From assembly GCA_029243485.1 (NCBI GenBank), contig JAQWRY010000047.1, positions 62,001 to 126,000 of the forward strand: a stretch of DNA of 64,000 bases. The letters are read 5' to 3'. Below, piece after piece: positions 25,119-33,426 of the stretch. Both the position numbers and the translations under genes were made by a program. Source of the stretch: Candidatus Binatia bacterium (GTDB taxonomy: Bacteria > Desulfobacterota > Binatia > UBA12015). How positions within the stretch are numbered: the stretch's first letter is position 1; every line of letters begins with the position of its first letter. The notes below the pieces were generated by a model. It ran no database searches, was not told the origin of the DNA, and was given only the letters and a program-made list of their open reading frames with translations.

Positions 25119-27386
25119 GTGGCGATCCTGCCTTCAGCCCCGAGCGATGCGCCTCGTCGCCACGTACTGCTCGCCGGCGGCGGTCACAGTCACGTTCACG
25201 TACTTCGCAGCTTTGCGATGCGACCTGAGCCGAACACGCGCGTCACTCTGATCAGTCCCTCGCCGCGGGCGGTCTACTCGGGCATGGTTCCCGGAACGCT
25301 CGTCGGCCTCTACGGGCCCGACGACGGCGCCATCGACGTGGCCGCGCTCGCCGCACGCGCTGGTGCGAGCTTCTACAGCGACACCGTCGTGCGCGTGAAT
25401 ACGGAAAGGCGCATCGTCGAGACCGCAAGCCGGGGTGAGATTCCCTACGACCTCCTCTCGTTGGACGTCGGCTCCCGTCCGCTCGGAATCGAAGCGGTCC
25501 GAGACCTGCCGGACGTCGTCGGCGCGAAGCCCGTAGAGGAGGCGGCACCGCGGATCGCAGCTTTCTTGGACCAAGCCCGTTCGCGCGGGACCGGTCGCGT
25601 CGTGGTGGTCGGCGCCGGGTCCGGAGGGATCGAGGTCGCCTTCGCTCTGCGCAAGCAGCTCCCCGCGACCCCGGGCGGTCACGTGACGTTGGTCGAGGCC
25701 GGCCCGGCGGTTCTCCCGGCCGGGTCCGATCGAATGCGGCGGCTCGTCGAGCGGTTGCTGCGTGACTACGGCATCGAAACCCACGTGGGTCGGCGCTTCA
25801 CCTCGTCGGAGGCTGGCACTGTTCGGCTAGACGACGGAACGACGATCCCCGCGGAGCTCGTCGTCTGGGCGACCGGTGCCGAGGGCCTGCCATTCCTTAC
25901 CGCGAGCGGACTTGCGACGGACGAGCGAGGCTTCGTGCGCGTAGATGATCACCTGCGCTGCGTAACGGCACCCGAGGTCTTCGCCGTCGGCGATTGCGCT
26001 CGAATGGAGAGCCATCCGGCGATGCCGCGGGCAGGCGTCTTCGCCGTGCGCCAGGGGCCCATCGTCGAGGAGAACCTGCGACGCAGCCTGCGTGGACGCT
26101 CCCTGTTGCGCTACCGGCCCCAAAGCGAGTTCCTCTCCTTGCTGTCCACGGGAGACGGGCGCGCCGCGATGAGTTACCGCGGCCTTGCCGCGCACGGACC
26201 GGCCTGGTGGCGCCTCAAGGACTGGATCGACCGCCGGTTCATCGAGAAGTACGCGCCGCCGAAGGCGAGCACTCTGCGACGTGGCCCCGACGTCGCCGCA
26301 ACCATGCCGATGGAAGCGTGCGGTGGTTGCGCGGCCAAGGTCGATCCCGACATGCTCGCGAGGGTTCTGAGCGGGCTCACCGACGGCCCAGGCATGGGCC
26401 TTCCCATCGGCCTCGCGGCGGCGGATGACGCGGCAGTTTTGACGCCGCCGAAGGAGGGCAACCTCGTGTTCACAGTGGATGCGTTCCCGCCGTTTCTCGC
26501 CGACCCACTGCTCGTGGGCGAGGTCGCTGCGTTGAACGCGCTGAGTGACGTCTACGCGATGGGCGGCACGCCGACCGCAGCACTCGCGCTCGTCGGCGTC
26601 TCGGCGCGAGACGGCGCAAGCCGCGAGGCCGATCTTCGACAGATGATGAGTGGGGCCCGAGCGGCGCTGGATCGACTCGACGTCCCTCTCGCCGGCGGCC
26701 ATTCGATCGAGACGGATGCGCCGCTCATCGGGTTCGCCGTCATCGGCTCCGTCCACCCGGACGCGACCATGACCAAAGGTGGAGCGTCCGTCGGAGACCG
26801 GATCGTCCTCACGAAGCCTCTCGGGACCGGAGTCGTGCTGGCCGCCACGCGGGCCGGCGAGTGCCCGCCCGAATGGACAGAGGCGACGATCACGTCCATG
26901 AGAGAGGCTAACGACGTCGCCGCGCGGTGTCTCAACGACGCGGGCGTTCGTTGTTGCACCGACGTCAGCGGCTTCGGGTTGGCCGGACATCTCGCCGAGA
27001 TGTTGCGCGCAAGCGACGTGGGTGCCGAGATCTATGCGGACGCCTTGCCGGCGCTCCCGGGTGCGCTCGAGCTACTGCGACACGAGTGGCGTTCCAGTGC
27101 AGACGAGGCGCTCGCCGACTCCCTTCGCCAGGCGGTTGCGCCGATAGATCTTCCGGGCGACGACCCACGTCTTGGGTTGCTCCGTGATCCGCAGACCTCC
27201 GGCGGCCTGGTGGCCGCGGTTCCGCAGCGGCTCTGGCCGGAGGTCCGCCGGCGTTTCGCGGATGCGAGCCTCGAACTCGTCCCCATCGGAACCGTAGTCT
27301 CCGAGGCTTCCGGACAGATCCGAGTTCGGTCCGGAGGGCTGGTCGATGACGGCGCATCTGGGCTACACCAGCCCCATGAGTCCTGA
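25119..27386 (+). CDS. selD: fused FAD-dependent pyridine-nucleotide oxidoreductase and selenide, water dikinase
   Basis: A 755-residue two-domain protein. The N-terminal half (about 1-370) is a pyridine nucleotide-disulfide oxidoreductase: LLAGGGHSHVHVLR (FAD motif), VVVVGAGSGGIEVAFAL (NAD motif) and EVFAVGDCARM. The C-terminal half (about 385-740) is SelD, which makes selenophosphate from selenide and ATP: CGGCAAKVDPDML with the catalytic Cys/Lys pair region, ADDAAVL, NALSDVYAMGGTPTAAL and LAGGHSIE. Both active-site positions in CGGC are Cys, so no Sec is used in this protein. The oxidoreductase probably feeds reduced selenium to SelD. The start is GTG. It overlaps the CoA-transferase gene. 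Confidence 0.93.
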   Translation: MAILPSAPSDAPRRHVLLAGGGHSHVHVLRSFAMRPEPNTRVTLISPSPRAVYSGMVPGTLVGLYGPDDGAIDVAALAARAGASFYSDTVVRVNTERRIVETASRGEIPYDLLSLDVGSRPLGIEAVRDLPDVVGAKPVEEAAPRIAAFLDQARSRGTGRVVVVGAGSGGIEVAFALRKQLPATPGGHVTLVEAGPAVLPAGSDRMRRLVERLLRDYGIETHVGRRFTSSEAGTVRLDDGTTIPAELVVWATGAEGLPFLTASGLATDERGFVRVDDHLRCVTAPEVFAVGDCARMESHPAMPRAGVFAVRQGPIVEENLRRSLRGRSLLRYRPQSEFLSLLSTGDGRAAMSYRGLAAHGPAWWRLKDWIDRRFIEKYAPPKASTLRRGPDVAATMPMEACGGCAAKVDPDMLARVLSGLTDGPGMGLPIGLAAADDAAVLTPPKEGNLVFTVDAFPPFLADPLLVGEVAALNALSDVYAMGGTPTAALALVGVSARDGASREADLRQMMSGARAALDRLDVPLAGGHSIETDAPLIGFAVIGSVHPDATMTKGGASVGDRIVLTKPLGTGVVLAATRAGECPPEWTEATITSMREANDVAARCLNDAGVRCCTDVSGFGLAGHLAEMLRASDVGAEIYADALPALPGALELLRHEWRSSADEALADSLRQAVAPIDLPGDDPRLGLLRDPQTSGGLVAAVPQRLWPEVRRRFADASLELVPIGTVVSEASGQIRVRSGGLVDDGASGLHQPHES

Positions 27387-28602
27387 AGAAAAACTCGGGC
27401 AGGCCGTCCGGCCCCCGTCGTTGCACGGAGTCCGCGTCCTCGATTTCAGCCATCAGGCTGCCGGCCCCTGGGCGACCACGCTCCTCGGTGACCTTGGCGC
27501 TGATGTCATCAAGGTCGAGAAGCCGGGCCGAGGCGATTCGATCCGCTACGGCCAGGGTGAGGACGGCTTCGAAGTCGGCAGTCTGAACTTCTGGGGGCTG
27601 AACCGCAGCAAACGCGGCATTACCATCGATCTGGGCAAGCCCGAAGGCATCGGTCTCGTCCACCGCCTCGTGCCCGAGTGCGATGTCGTCCTCGAGAACT
27701 TCCGCCCGGGCGTCATGGACCGGAAGGGAATCGGGTACGACGTCCTGAAGAAGCTCAACCCGCGACTCGTCTACTGCGGAATCACGGCGTTCGGAGCGAC
27801 GGGACCGATGGCCCAGAAGCCGGGAATGGATCTAATCCTCCAAGCGACAGGCGGCATCATGAGCATCACGGGCGAAGCCGAGGGACGCCCACCGGTGAAG
27901 GCAGGGCCACCCGTGGCGGACATCACGACCGGAGTCTACGCGGCCTTCGCGGTCGCTGCTGCCCTCCTCGAGCGGGAACGTTCCGGGCTCGGCCAGAAGA
28001 TCGATCTTGCGATGCTCGACGCGGTAATCTCCCTTCTCGCTGATGTCGGGTTGAAGACCCATGTCGGAGGCCGAGATTTCGCGCCGTTCGGCAGCGGGCA
28101 TCCGGACATCGCGCCGTATCAAGCGTTCCGTGCGAGTGACGGTTACTTCATCGTCGCGTGTCTCACCGGGGCGTTCTGGAAGCGCCTCCCTGCAGCGATC
28201 GGCCGGCCCGAACTTCTGGACGATCCGCGTTTTCGGAATATGAAGGCACGCGTGACGAATCGCGACGCGCTCGCCGACGAACTGAACGCCGTGTTCGGAA
28301 CGCAGCCCGTGGCTCACTGGATCGAGCGCGTCGAAGCCTCCGACATTCCAACGTGTCGGGTCAACAGCCTGCGCGACGTCTTCGCTCTCGAGCAGCTCCG
28401 TACGAACGAGACCCTCGTGCCCGTCGAGCATCCGACTCGGGGAACGATCGAGATCCTCAACTCGCCGATCAAGATGAGTGGCAGTCCGCACCACGTCACG
28501 CGGGGCGCTCCGACCCTTGGCCAGCACACCGACGAGGTCCTCAGCAGCTTCGGCGTGGACGATGCCGAGCGCGAGCGCCTGCGCGCCGCGGGCGTGGTCT
28601 GA
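27376..28602 (+). CDS. family III CoA-transferase (CaiB/BaiF)
   Basis: A 408-residue enzyme predicted to move CoA between carboxylic acids. It shows the family pattern RVLDFSHQAAGPWATTLLGDLGADVIKVE, SRGITIDL-like SKRGITIDLGKP, DVVLENFRPGVMDRKGIGY, and the catalytic Asp in KPGMDLILQATGG. The middle part IDLAMLDAVISLL is also typical. The ATG at 27376 is preferred over one at 27346 because the latter lies well within the SelD end. The gene overlaps selD by 11 bases, and the enoyl-CoA hydratase follows after eight bases. The donor and acceptor acids are unknown. Confidence 0.9.
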   Translation: MSPEEKLGQAVRPPSLHGVRVLDFSHQAAGPWATTLLGDLGADVIKVEKPGRGDSIRYGQGEDGFEVGSLNFWGLNRSKRGITIDLGKPEGIGLVHRLVPECDVVLENFRPGVMDRKGIGYDVLKKLNPRLVYCGITAFGATGPMAQKPGMDLILQATGGIMSITGEAEGRPPVKAGPPVADITTGVYAAFAVAAALLERERSGLGQKIDLAMLDAVISLLADVGLKTHVGGRDFAPFGSGHPDIAPYQAFRASDGYFIVACLTGAFWKRLPAAIGRPELLDDPRFRNMKARVTNRDALADELNAVFGTQPVAHWIERVEASDIPTCRVNSLRDVFALEQLRTNETLVPVEHPTRGTIEILNSPIKMSGSPHHVTRGAPTLGQHTDEVLSSFGVDDAERERLRAAGVV

Positions 28603-28610
28603 CTCTCCCC

Positions 28611-29411
28611 ATGAGCGAGTACCGCTACATCGAGTTCGAGTGTCGGGAGGACGGCGTCGCGACCCTGTTGTGGAACCGGCCGGACGTGAAGAACGCGATG
28701 CTGCCGGAAATGACCGACGAGGCCGGCGATGCCTTGCACCGCGCGGCGGCGGATCCGGCCGTCCGTGCTCTCGTTCTCTCCGGTGCCGGAGACGCGTTCT
28801 CGGCGGGCGCGGACTTGAAGAACCTCGCACGTCCCGACCGCCTCGGTCGCTCTGCCGAAGAAGGACGAGAGCGTGGCCGACACGGAACGGAGCGCGTGCA
28901 GCAGCTGCTCACGTTCCCGAAACCGACGGTCGGCGCCATCCACGGGCCGGTTGCCGGTATGGCGTGCGCGTGGGCGCTCGGGTGCGACGTTCTCGTCGCG
29001 TCGCCCGACGCTCGCTTTCATCTGAGCTGGGTCCGTGTCGGCTTCGTGCCGGACTGTGGCGCGAGCTGGCTGCTCGTCCGCCGCGTCGGCGTGGCGCAGG
29101 CGAAGCGACTCGTTCTGACCGGAGATCCGATCGACGGCGAGGAGGCGTGCCGCCTCGGGCTCTGCGAAGAAGTCAGCGCGCCGGGAGCGGATGTCGACCG
29201 GGCGATCGCGCTCGCCGCGCGGATCGCGGAGCAACCCCCGCTCGCAGTTCAGAACGCGCGACGCGTACTCGATTTCGCCGCCCAATCGAGCTTTCGCGAT
29301 GCCAGCGAAATGGAGTCGTGGATGCAGGGCAGGCTCGGGGAGACCGAGGATCACAAGGAAGCTGTGCGGGCCTTCGCCGAGAAGCGCCCGCCGCGCTTCA
29401 CCGGCTCATGA
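28611..29411 (+). CDS. enoyl-CoA hydratase/isomerase family (crotonase)
   Basis: A 266-residue crotonase-fold protein. The oxyanion-hole segments are visible: DAFSAGADLKNLA and AIHGPVAGMACAWALGCDVLVAS, followed by FHLSWVRVGFVPDCGASWLLVRRVG and MTLTG-like RLVLTGDPIDGEEACRLGL. The usual Glu positions in the second active-site helix are changed (PDCGAS), so isomerase, hydratase or hydrolase activity cannot be assigned. It overlaps the acyl-CoA ligase gene by four bases (ATGA). Confidence 0.88.
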   Translation: MSEYRYIEFECREDGVATLLWNRPDVKNAMLPEMTDEAGDALHRAAADPAVRALVLSGAGDAFSAGADLKNLARPDRLGRSAEEGRERGRHGTERVQQLLTFPKPTVGAIHGPVAGMACAWALGCDVLVASPDARFHLSWVRVGFVPDCGASWLLVRRVGVAQAKRLVLTGDPIDGEEACRLGLCEEVSAPGADVDRAIALAARIAEQPPLAVQNARRVLDFAAQSSFRDASEMESWMQGRLGETEDHKEAVRAFAEKRPPRFTGS

Positions 29412-31027
29412 TCGCCGCGCCCCCCGAGGGCGTACGAACGCTCGTCGACCTGATCATCCGCGGCGCCGAGCGGTTCGGAGACCGCGAGGCCGTGGTCTTC
29501 GGCGACACCCGGTGGAGCTACGACGATCTGGCGCGGGAGACCGGGCGCGTGGCGCACGGCCTGCTCAATCTGGGTCTACGGCCGGGCGAGCGCGTCGGTG
29601 TTCTGCTTCCGAATTGGCCCGAGTTCTTTGCCTGTGTGTTCGGAATCCAGGCCGCCGGGGGCACGGCGGTGTGTCTCAACACGATGGCCGCCGAGGCTGA
29701 GCTTCGGCAGCACGTCGAGCGGACGGAGCTCGTCCGCATCCTCTACACGCCTCGGTTCCTGAAACACGACTACGTGGCCCGGCTCGATGCGGTCGCTCAG
29801 AGCCTCGATTCCAAGGACCGGCTCACGGGCCGCATCGCAGTGGCCCGCGCCGAAGAAGCGCCGCCACCCGGCTCTTTAGCGTACGACCGGCTGGGTCGGG
29901 ACTGGGACGGAGGTGCTGCGGCCCTTCGCGCACTCGACCGGTCTGCGGCCTCGGAGCCGGCTGCGATCTTCTTCACCTCGGGCTCCACCGCCGAGCCCAA
30001 GGCCGTCGTGCACGCGCACCGGGCGCTCGTCCATCAGGCGTACGTCGCCGGAGATGCGTTCGGCGTGACCTCGGAGGACCGCGCGTGGGGCTCGCTGCCC
30101 CTGTTCTTCACCGGCGGATTCGTGGTCATCGGCCTCTTGCAACTCGCCGCGGGTGGCGCGGTCGTCCTGCAAGACCACTTCGATGCCGGCACGGCGCTCG
30201 ACCTTATGGAGCGCGAACGCATCACCTTCTACGCCGGATGGCAGCAGGCTCCTGCGCTCTGTGACCATGAGAGCTTCGGCCGGCGTCGACTCGATCTACG
30301 CAAAGGCATGTACGCCGACTCGCCGGTCGCCGAACGACTCCTCGCGAGAGGACACGTTTCGATTCAGGGCTATGGGCTCAGCGAGACCGCGACGACCGTC
30401 TGCACCGCTCGCTGGGACGATCCGCCGGACGTACGAACCCGCGGCTTCGGGCGCCCATTGCCCGGCGTGGAGATCGCGATCGTCGACGTCGAAACGGGCG
30501 AGCGCAGACCGGAGGGCGAGATCGGCGAAGTACGGCTGCGTGGGCCCTCGCTGATGCTCGGCTACCTGGGCGTCGCGCGGGAAGAGAGCTTCGATTCGAG
30601 CGGCTATTTCCGAACAGGCGACCTCGGCCGAATCGATGAGAGTGGAACCCTTTGTTTCGAGGGGAGGTTGAAGGACGTCATCAAGACCGCGGGCGTCAAC
30701 GTGGCTGCCGCCGAGATCGAAGCCTTTCTGGGTGGAGTGGCGGGCGTCCGGGCGGCCTACGTCGTGCCGGTCGCGCACTCGGCGCGCGGACAGAACGTCG
30801 GGGCCTTCGTTGTGATGTCGCCGGAGGCCCCGCTCGACGTGCCCCGACTACTGGCCCGGTGCCGCGAGGGACTCGCGTCCTACAAGGTCCCGCGTCACGT
30901 CTTCGAGTTGAGCGCGGACAGCGTGCCGCGCACGGGCACGCTCAAGGTCGACAAGCCTCAGCTTCGCAAGCAGGCCGACGAGTGGGCGGACGGCCCGCGC
31001 GACCTGATTCCCGCCGGCTCCGTTTGA
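29408..31027 (+). CDS. acyl-CoA ligase (AMP-binding)
   Basis: A 539-residue ANL-superfamily enzyme that activates a carboxylic acid to its CoA thioester via an acyl-adenylate. Motifs: FFTSGSTAEPKAVVHAH (P-loop, A3), YGLSETATTVC (A5), FRTGDLGRIDESG (A7), GRLKDVIKTAGVNVAAAEIE (hinge, A8), and PRTGTLKVDK with the catalytic Lys (A10). The ATG overlaps the crotonase stop. The three neighbouring genes form a CoA-thioester pathway. Substrate chain type is unknown. Confidence 0.93.
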   Translation: MIAAPPEGVRTLVDLIIRGAERFGDREAVVFGDTRWSYDDLARETGRVAHGLLNLGLRPGERVGVLLPNWPEFFACVFGIQAAGGTAVCLNTMAAEAELRQHVERTELVRILYTPRFLKHDYVARLDAVAQSLDSKDRLTGRIAVARAEEAPPPGSLAYDRLGRDWDGGAAALRALDRSAASEPAAIFFTSGSTAEPKAVVHAHRALVHQAYVAGDAFGVTSEDRAWGSLPLFFTGGFVVIGLLQLAAGGAVVLQDHFDAGTALDLMERERITFYAGWQQAPALCDHESFGRRRLDLRKGMYADSPVAERLLARGHVSIQGYGLSETATTVCTARWDDPPDVRTRGFGRPLPGVEIAIVDVETGERRPEGEIGEVRLRGPSLMLGYLGVAREESFDSSGYFRTGDLGRIDESGTLCFEGRLKDVIKTAGVNVAAAEIEAFLGGVAGVRAAYVVPVAHSARGQNVGAFVVMSPEAPLDVPRLLARCREGLASYKVPRHVFELSADSVPRTGTLKVDKPQLRKQADEWADGPRDLIPAGSV

Positions 31028-31060
31028 CCCAGGCGCCGTCCGCGCGCACCATTGCCTCGA

Positions 31061-32107
31061 ATGGTTGAGGCACCGCAGCGAGGAGAGGACAACCTCGCCG
31101 ATCTTCGGATCCAAACCGTCTGCCTTCTGCTCATCGCAACGGTCGTCGCGGCCGTGGCCCTGTTCTGGCTGAAGTCGGTGATGATCCCGTTCGTCCTCGC
31201 GCTCTTGATCGCGCTCGGGCTCGCCCCGCTGGTCGATGGGCAGATCCGTTGGTTGCGGTTTCCGAAATGGCTGGCCGTCTTCGTGACCTTCCTGCTGTCG
31301 ATGGGGCTCCTGCTGCTGATGGTGTCCGTCGTGACCGGCGCCGTGACGCAGCTCGCTGCGAACGCCGGGGCTTACCAGGAACGACTCTCCCAGCTCCTCC
31401 ATTGGGCCGCCGACACGGTCCCGCTCGAACGCTTCGGCCTCTCGCGGACCGCAGTGCTCCAGCCATTGTCGAAACTGCCGATGGGCACGGTGAGCGGGAT
31501 CCTCCTCGGGACGACGAACGCGATCCTGGACCTGATGTCCCAGGCGATGTTGGTCACGCTCTTCCTCGTGTTCCTGCTGATCGGCTTCAGCGGCCGCGGC
31601 GACGACGGCCCGACGGGCATCTGGGCGGAGATGGAAGCCCGCGTGAAGGGCTTCATCCTCACGAAGACGCTCATCTCCGCGGTGACCGGAATCCTGGTCG
31701 GCTTGACGCTTCAGATTCTCGGCATCGAGCTTGCGCTCGCGTTCGGCTTCTTCGCCTTCTTGCTGAACTTCATTCCCACCCTCGGGTCGCTCATCTCGAC
31801 CGCGCTGCCGGTGCCGATCGTGCTGATGAATCCCGAGATCTCGCTCACCGTGGCGGTTCTCGCGATCGTAATCCCCGGCTCCGTCCACTTCCTGATCGGC
31901 AACGTCGTCGAACCCCTCGTCATGGGTGACTCTCTGGAGTTGCACCCTGTGACGGTCCTGCTCTCGTTGATGATCTGGGGAGCCATCTGGGGGATCGTGG
32001 GGATGCTCCTCGCGACGCCGATCATGGCGGTCCTGAAGATCCTAAGTGACCAGAACGACGCGACGCGGCCGATCGCCCGCCTGCTCGCCGGTCGAAGAGG
32101 TCCGTAG
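31061..32107 (+). CDS. AI-2E family (PerM-like) transporter
   Basis: A 348-residue inner-membrane protein with about seven or eight helices: two near residues 18-55, two at about 65-95, then a soluble region (about 95-150), and the C-terminal helix group with FFAFLLNFIPTLGSLISTALP and GNVVEPLVMGDSLELHPVTVLLSLMIWGAIW, the signature of the AI-2E/PerM/YdiK superfamily. The family includes autoinducer-2 exporters, sodium/proton antiporters and permeases of unknown cargo, so cargo is not assigned. The ATG at 31061 is chosen over an earlier TTG. Confidence 0.9.
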   Translation: MVEAPQRGEDNLADLRIQTVCLLLIATVVAAVALFWLKSVMIPFVLALLIALGLAPLVDGQIRWLRFPKWLAVFVTFLLSMGLLLLMVSVVTGAVTQLAANAGAYQERLSQLLHWAADTVPLERFGLSRTAVLQPLSKLPMGTVSGILLGTTNAILDLMSQAMLVTLFLVFLLIGFSGRGDDGPTGIWAEMEARVKGFILTKTLISAVTGILVGLTLQILGIELALAFGFFAFLLNFIPTLGSLISTALPVPIVLMNPEISLTVAVLAIVIPGSVHFLIGNVVEPLVMGDSLELHPVTVLLSLMIWGAIWGIVGMLLATPIMAVLKILSDQNDATRPIARLLAGRRGP

Positions 32108-32111
32108 CGCG

Positions 32112-32957
32112 CTAGAGCGCCGCGACGAACGCCGCGATTTCCGCGGCCACGTCTCCGGGTCGTTCGACGTGCAGGCTGTGGGTCACTTCCGGGATCTCGA
32201 CGCCTCGGCCCTGCGGTAGCCGCTCCACGAACGCGGCGTGATCGTCGGCGGAGAGAATCGTCGACTCGCCACCGCGCACGACGAGAGTCGGGACGGGAAC
32301 CCGTCCGACGTCCTCCGGGAAGCTGTGCAGCGGATGGGTCGAGCCGTCGACCGCCTGAAAGCGCTCCCAGTGGAACCGCGAAACGAATCCGCCATCGCCG
32401 CTCGGCTTGAAGCTCTCGTGTGCGATCTCGCTCAAGATGTCGTCGGGGACGACGTGCGGCGTGGGGTAGGGCTGAAAGCGTCGCACGGCCACGGCCATCG
32501 ATGGGTACCGAAGCTGTGGCATCCGGCGGAAGCTCTTCCCGGCACGTACGAGCGCAGGCGCACGCGGCTGGAACGGGGAGTCCAGAACGACGAGGGCGCG
32601 AAGCGGGATCTTCGCGCGAAGAGCCAGATGCACCGACAAGAGGCCGCCCTGCGAATGTCCGACCAGGACCCACGGGCCGTCGTCGAGCTCCGCGCTGACG
32701 CGCTCCGCGTCTGCGAGATCTTCGGCCCATCCGTAGTGAGCGACGTCCGCCCAATCGCTCTTCCCGTGGCCGCGCCGATCCAAGGCAAACGGTCGGAAGT
32801 CGGAACGCAGCTCACGGGCAAGCGGGGCGCACCAGGCCCCGTGCGCCATGCCGCCGTGCATGAGCATCAACGGAGGCGTTGTGGGCGGGCCGCCGTACGA
32901 GGTCACGTGCAACCGCAGGCCGTCGGCCTCGACGACGTGCGAGTCTACAGCGTCCAT
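32112..32957 (-). CDS. alpha/beta hydrolase
   Basis: A 281-residue cytoplasmic hydrolase. The oxyanion motif HGGMAHGAW, the nucleophile elbow VGHSQGGLL with the catalytic Ser, and the catalytic His in THSLHVERPG are visible; a candidate acid Asp is in the region VPVPTLVVRGGESTIL with SADD. The length and cap placement fit epoxide hydrolase, haloalkane dehalogenase or esterase types. The substrate is unknown. It is convergent with the AI-2E gene with four bases between the stops. Confidence 0.88.
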   Translation of the reverse strand: MDAVDSHVVEADGLRLHVTSYGGPPTTPPLMLMHGGMAHGAWCAPLARELRSDFRPFALDRRGHGKSDWADVAHYGWAEDLADAERVSAELDDGPWVLVGHSQGGLLSVHLALRAKIPLRALVVLDSPFQPRAPALVRAGKSFRRMPQLRYPSMAVAVRRFQPYPTPHVVPDDILSEIAHESFKPSGDGGFVSRFHWERFQAVDGSTHPLHSFPEDVGRVPVPTLVVRGGESTILSADDHAAFVERLPQGRGVEIPEVTHSLHVERPGDVAAEIAAFVAAL

Positions 32958-33024
32958 TGCGGCTGGGACTCTGAACCAAGATGGATCGGCGTCAGGTTGT
33001 CGTGAGCCACCTTCGGTCAGGTTC

Positions 33025-33345
33025 CTAGTAGCGCGGAATTTCCGGATCGATGAACAGTGACCAGGAGTCGATACCGCCGGTCAGGTTCGAGATGTGCGAA
33101 AAGCCCTGCTGTTCGAGGTAGCCGGCGACCCGTCCGCTTCGAATGCCGTGATGGCACAGGACCACGATCTCGTCTTCGCGACCGAGCTCTTCGAGGCGGG
33201 CGGGAATTTCACCCATCGGAATCTCGAGGGCACCGACGAATGGCGCGAGCTGCGTCTCGTCCGGCTCGCGAACGTCGAGAATCGTCGGCGTCTTCCCGCC
33301 TGCGAGCAGATCCCGCAGCGCCTCTACTCCGATCTCTCTGACCAT
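33025..33345 (-). CDS. rhodanese-like domain protein
   Basis: A 106-residue single rhodanese domain (GlpE/PspE-like). It has LDVREPDETQ, the CDC25-type loop with active Cys in CHHGIRSGRVAGYL, and NLTGGIDSW at the end. It is predicted to move sulfane sulfur in the cytoplasm. No neighbouring sulfur gene is close. The downstream gene on the same strand is the hydrolase, 67 bases beyond its stop. Confidence 0.88.
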   Translation of the reverse strand: MVREIGVEALRDLLAGGKTPTILDVREPDETQLAPFVGALEIPMGEIPARLEELGREDEIVVLCHHGIRSGRVAGYLEQQGFSHISNLTGGIDSWSLFIDPEIPRY

Positions 33346-33426
33346 GACCTCCCGCTACCCCTTGGACAGCAGCCGCACAAGGTCAACCGGCCCGCGGAGC
33401 GCATGCTGTAGCAGGAGCGACCCGCG

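Noticed and set aside
26281-26341. In-frame UGA for selenocysteine in SelD
   Set aside because: The active-site motif is encoded as CGGC with ordinary Cys codons and no in-frame stop.
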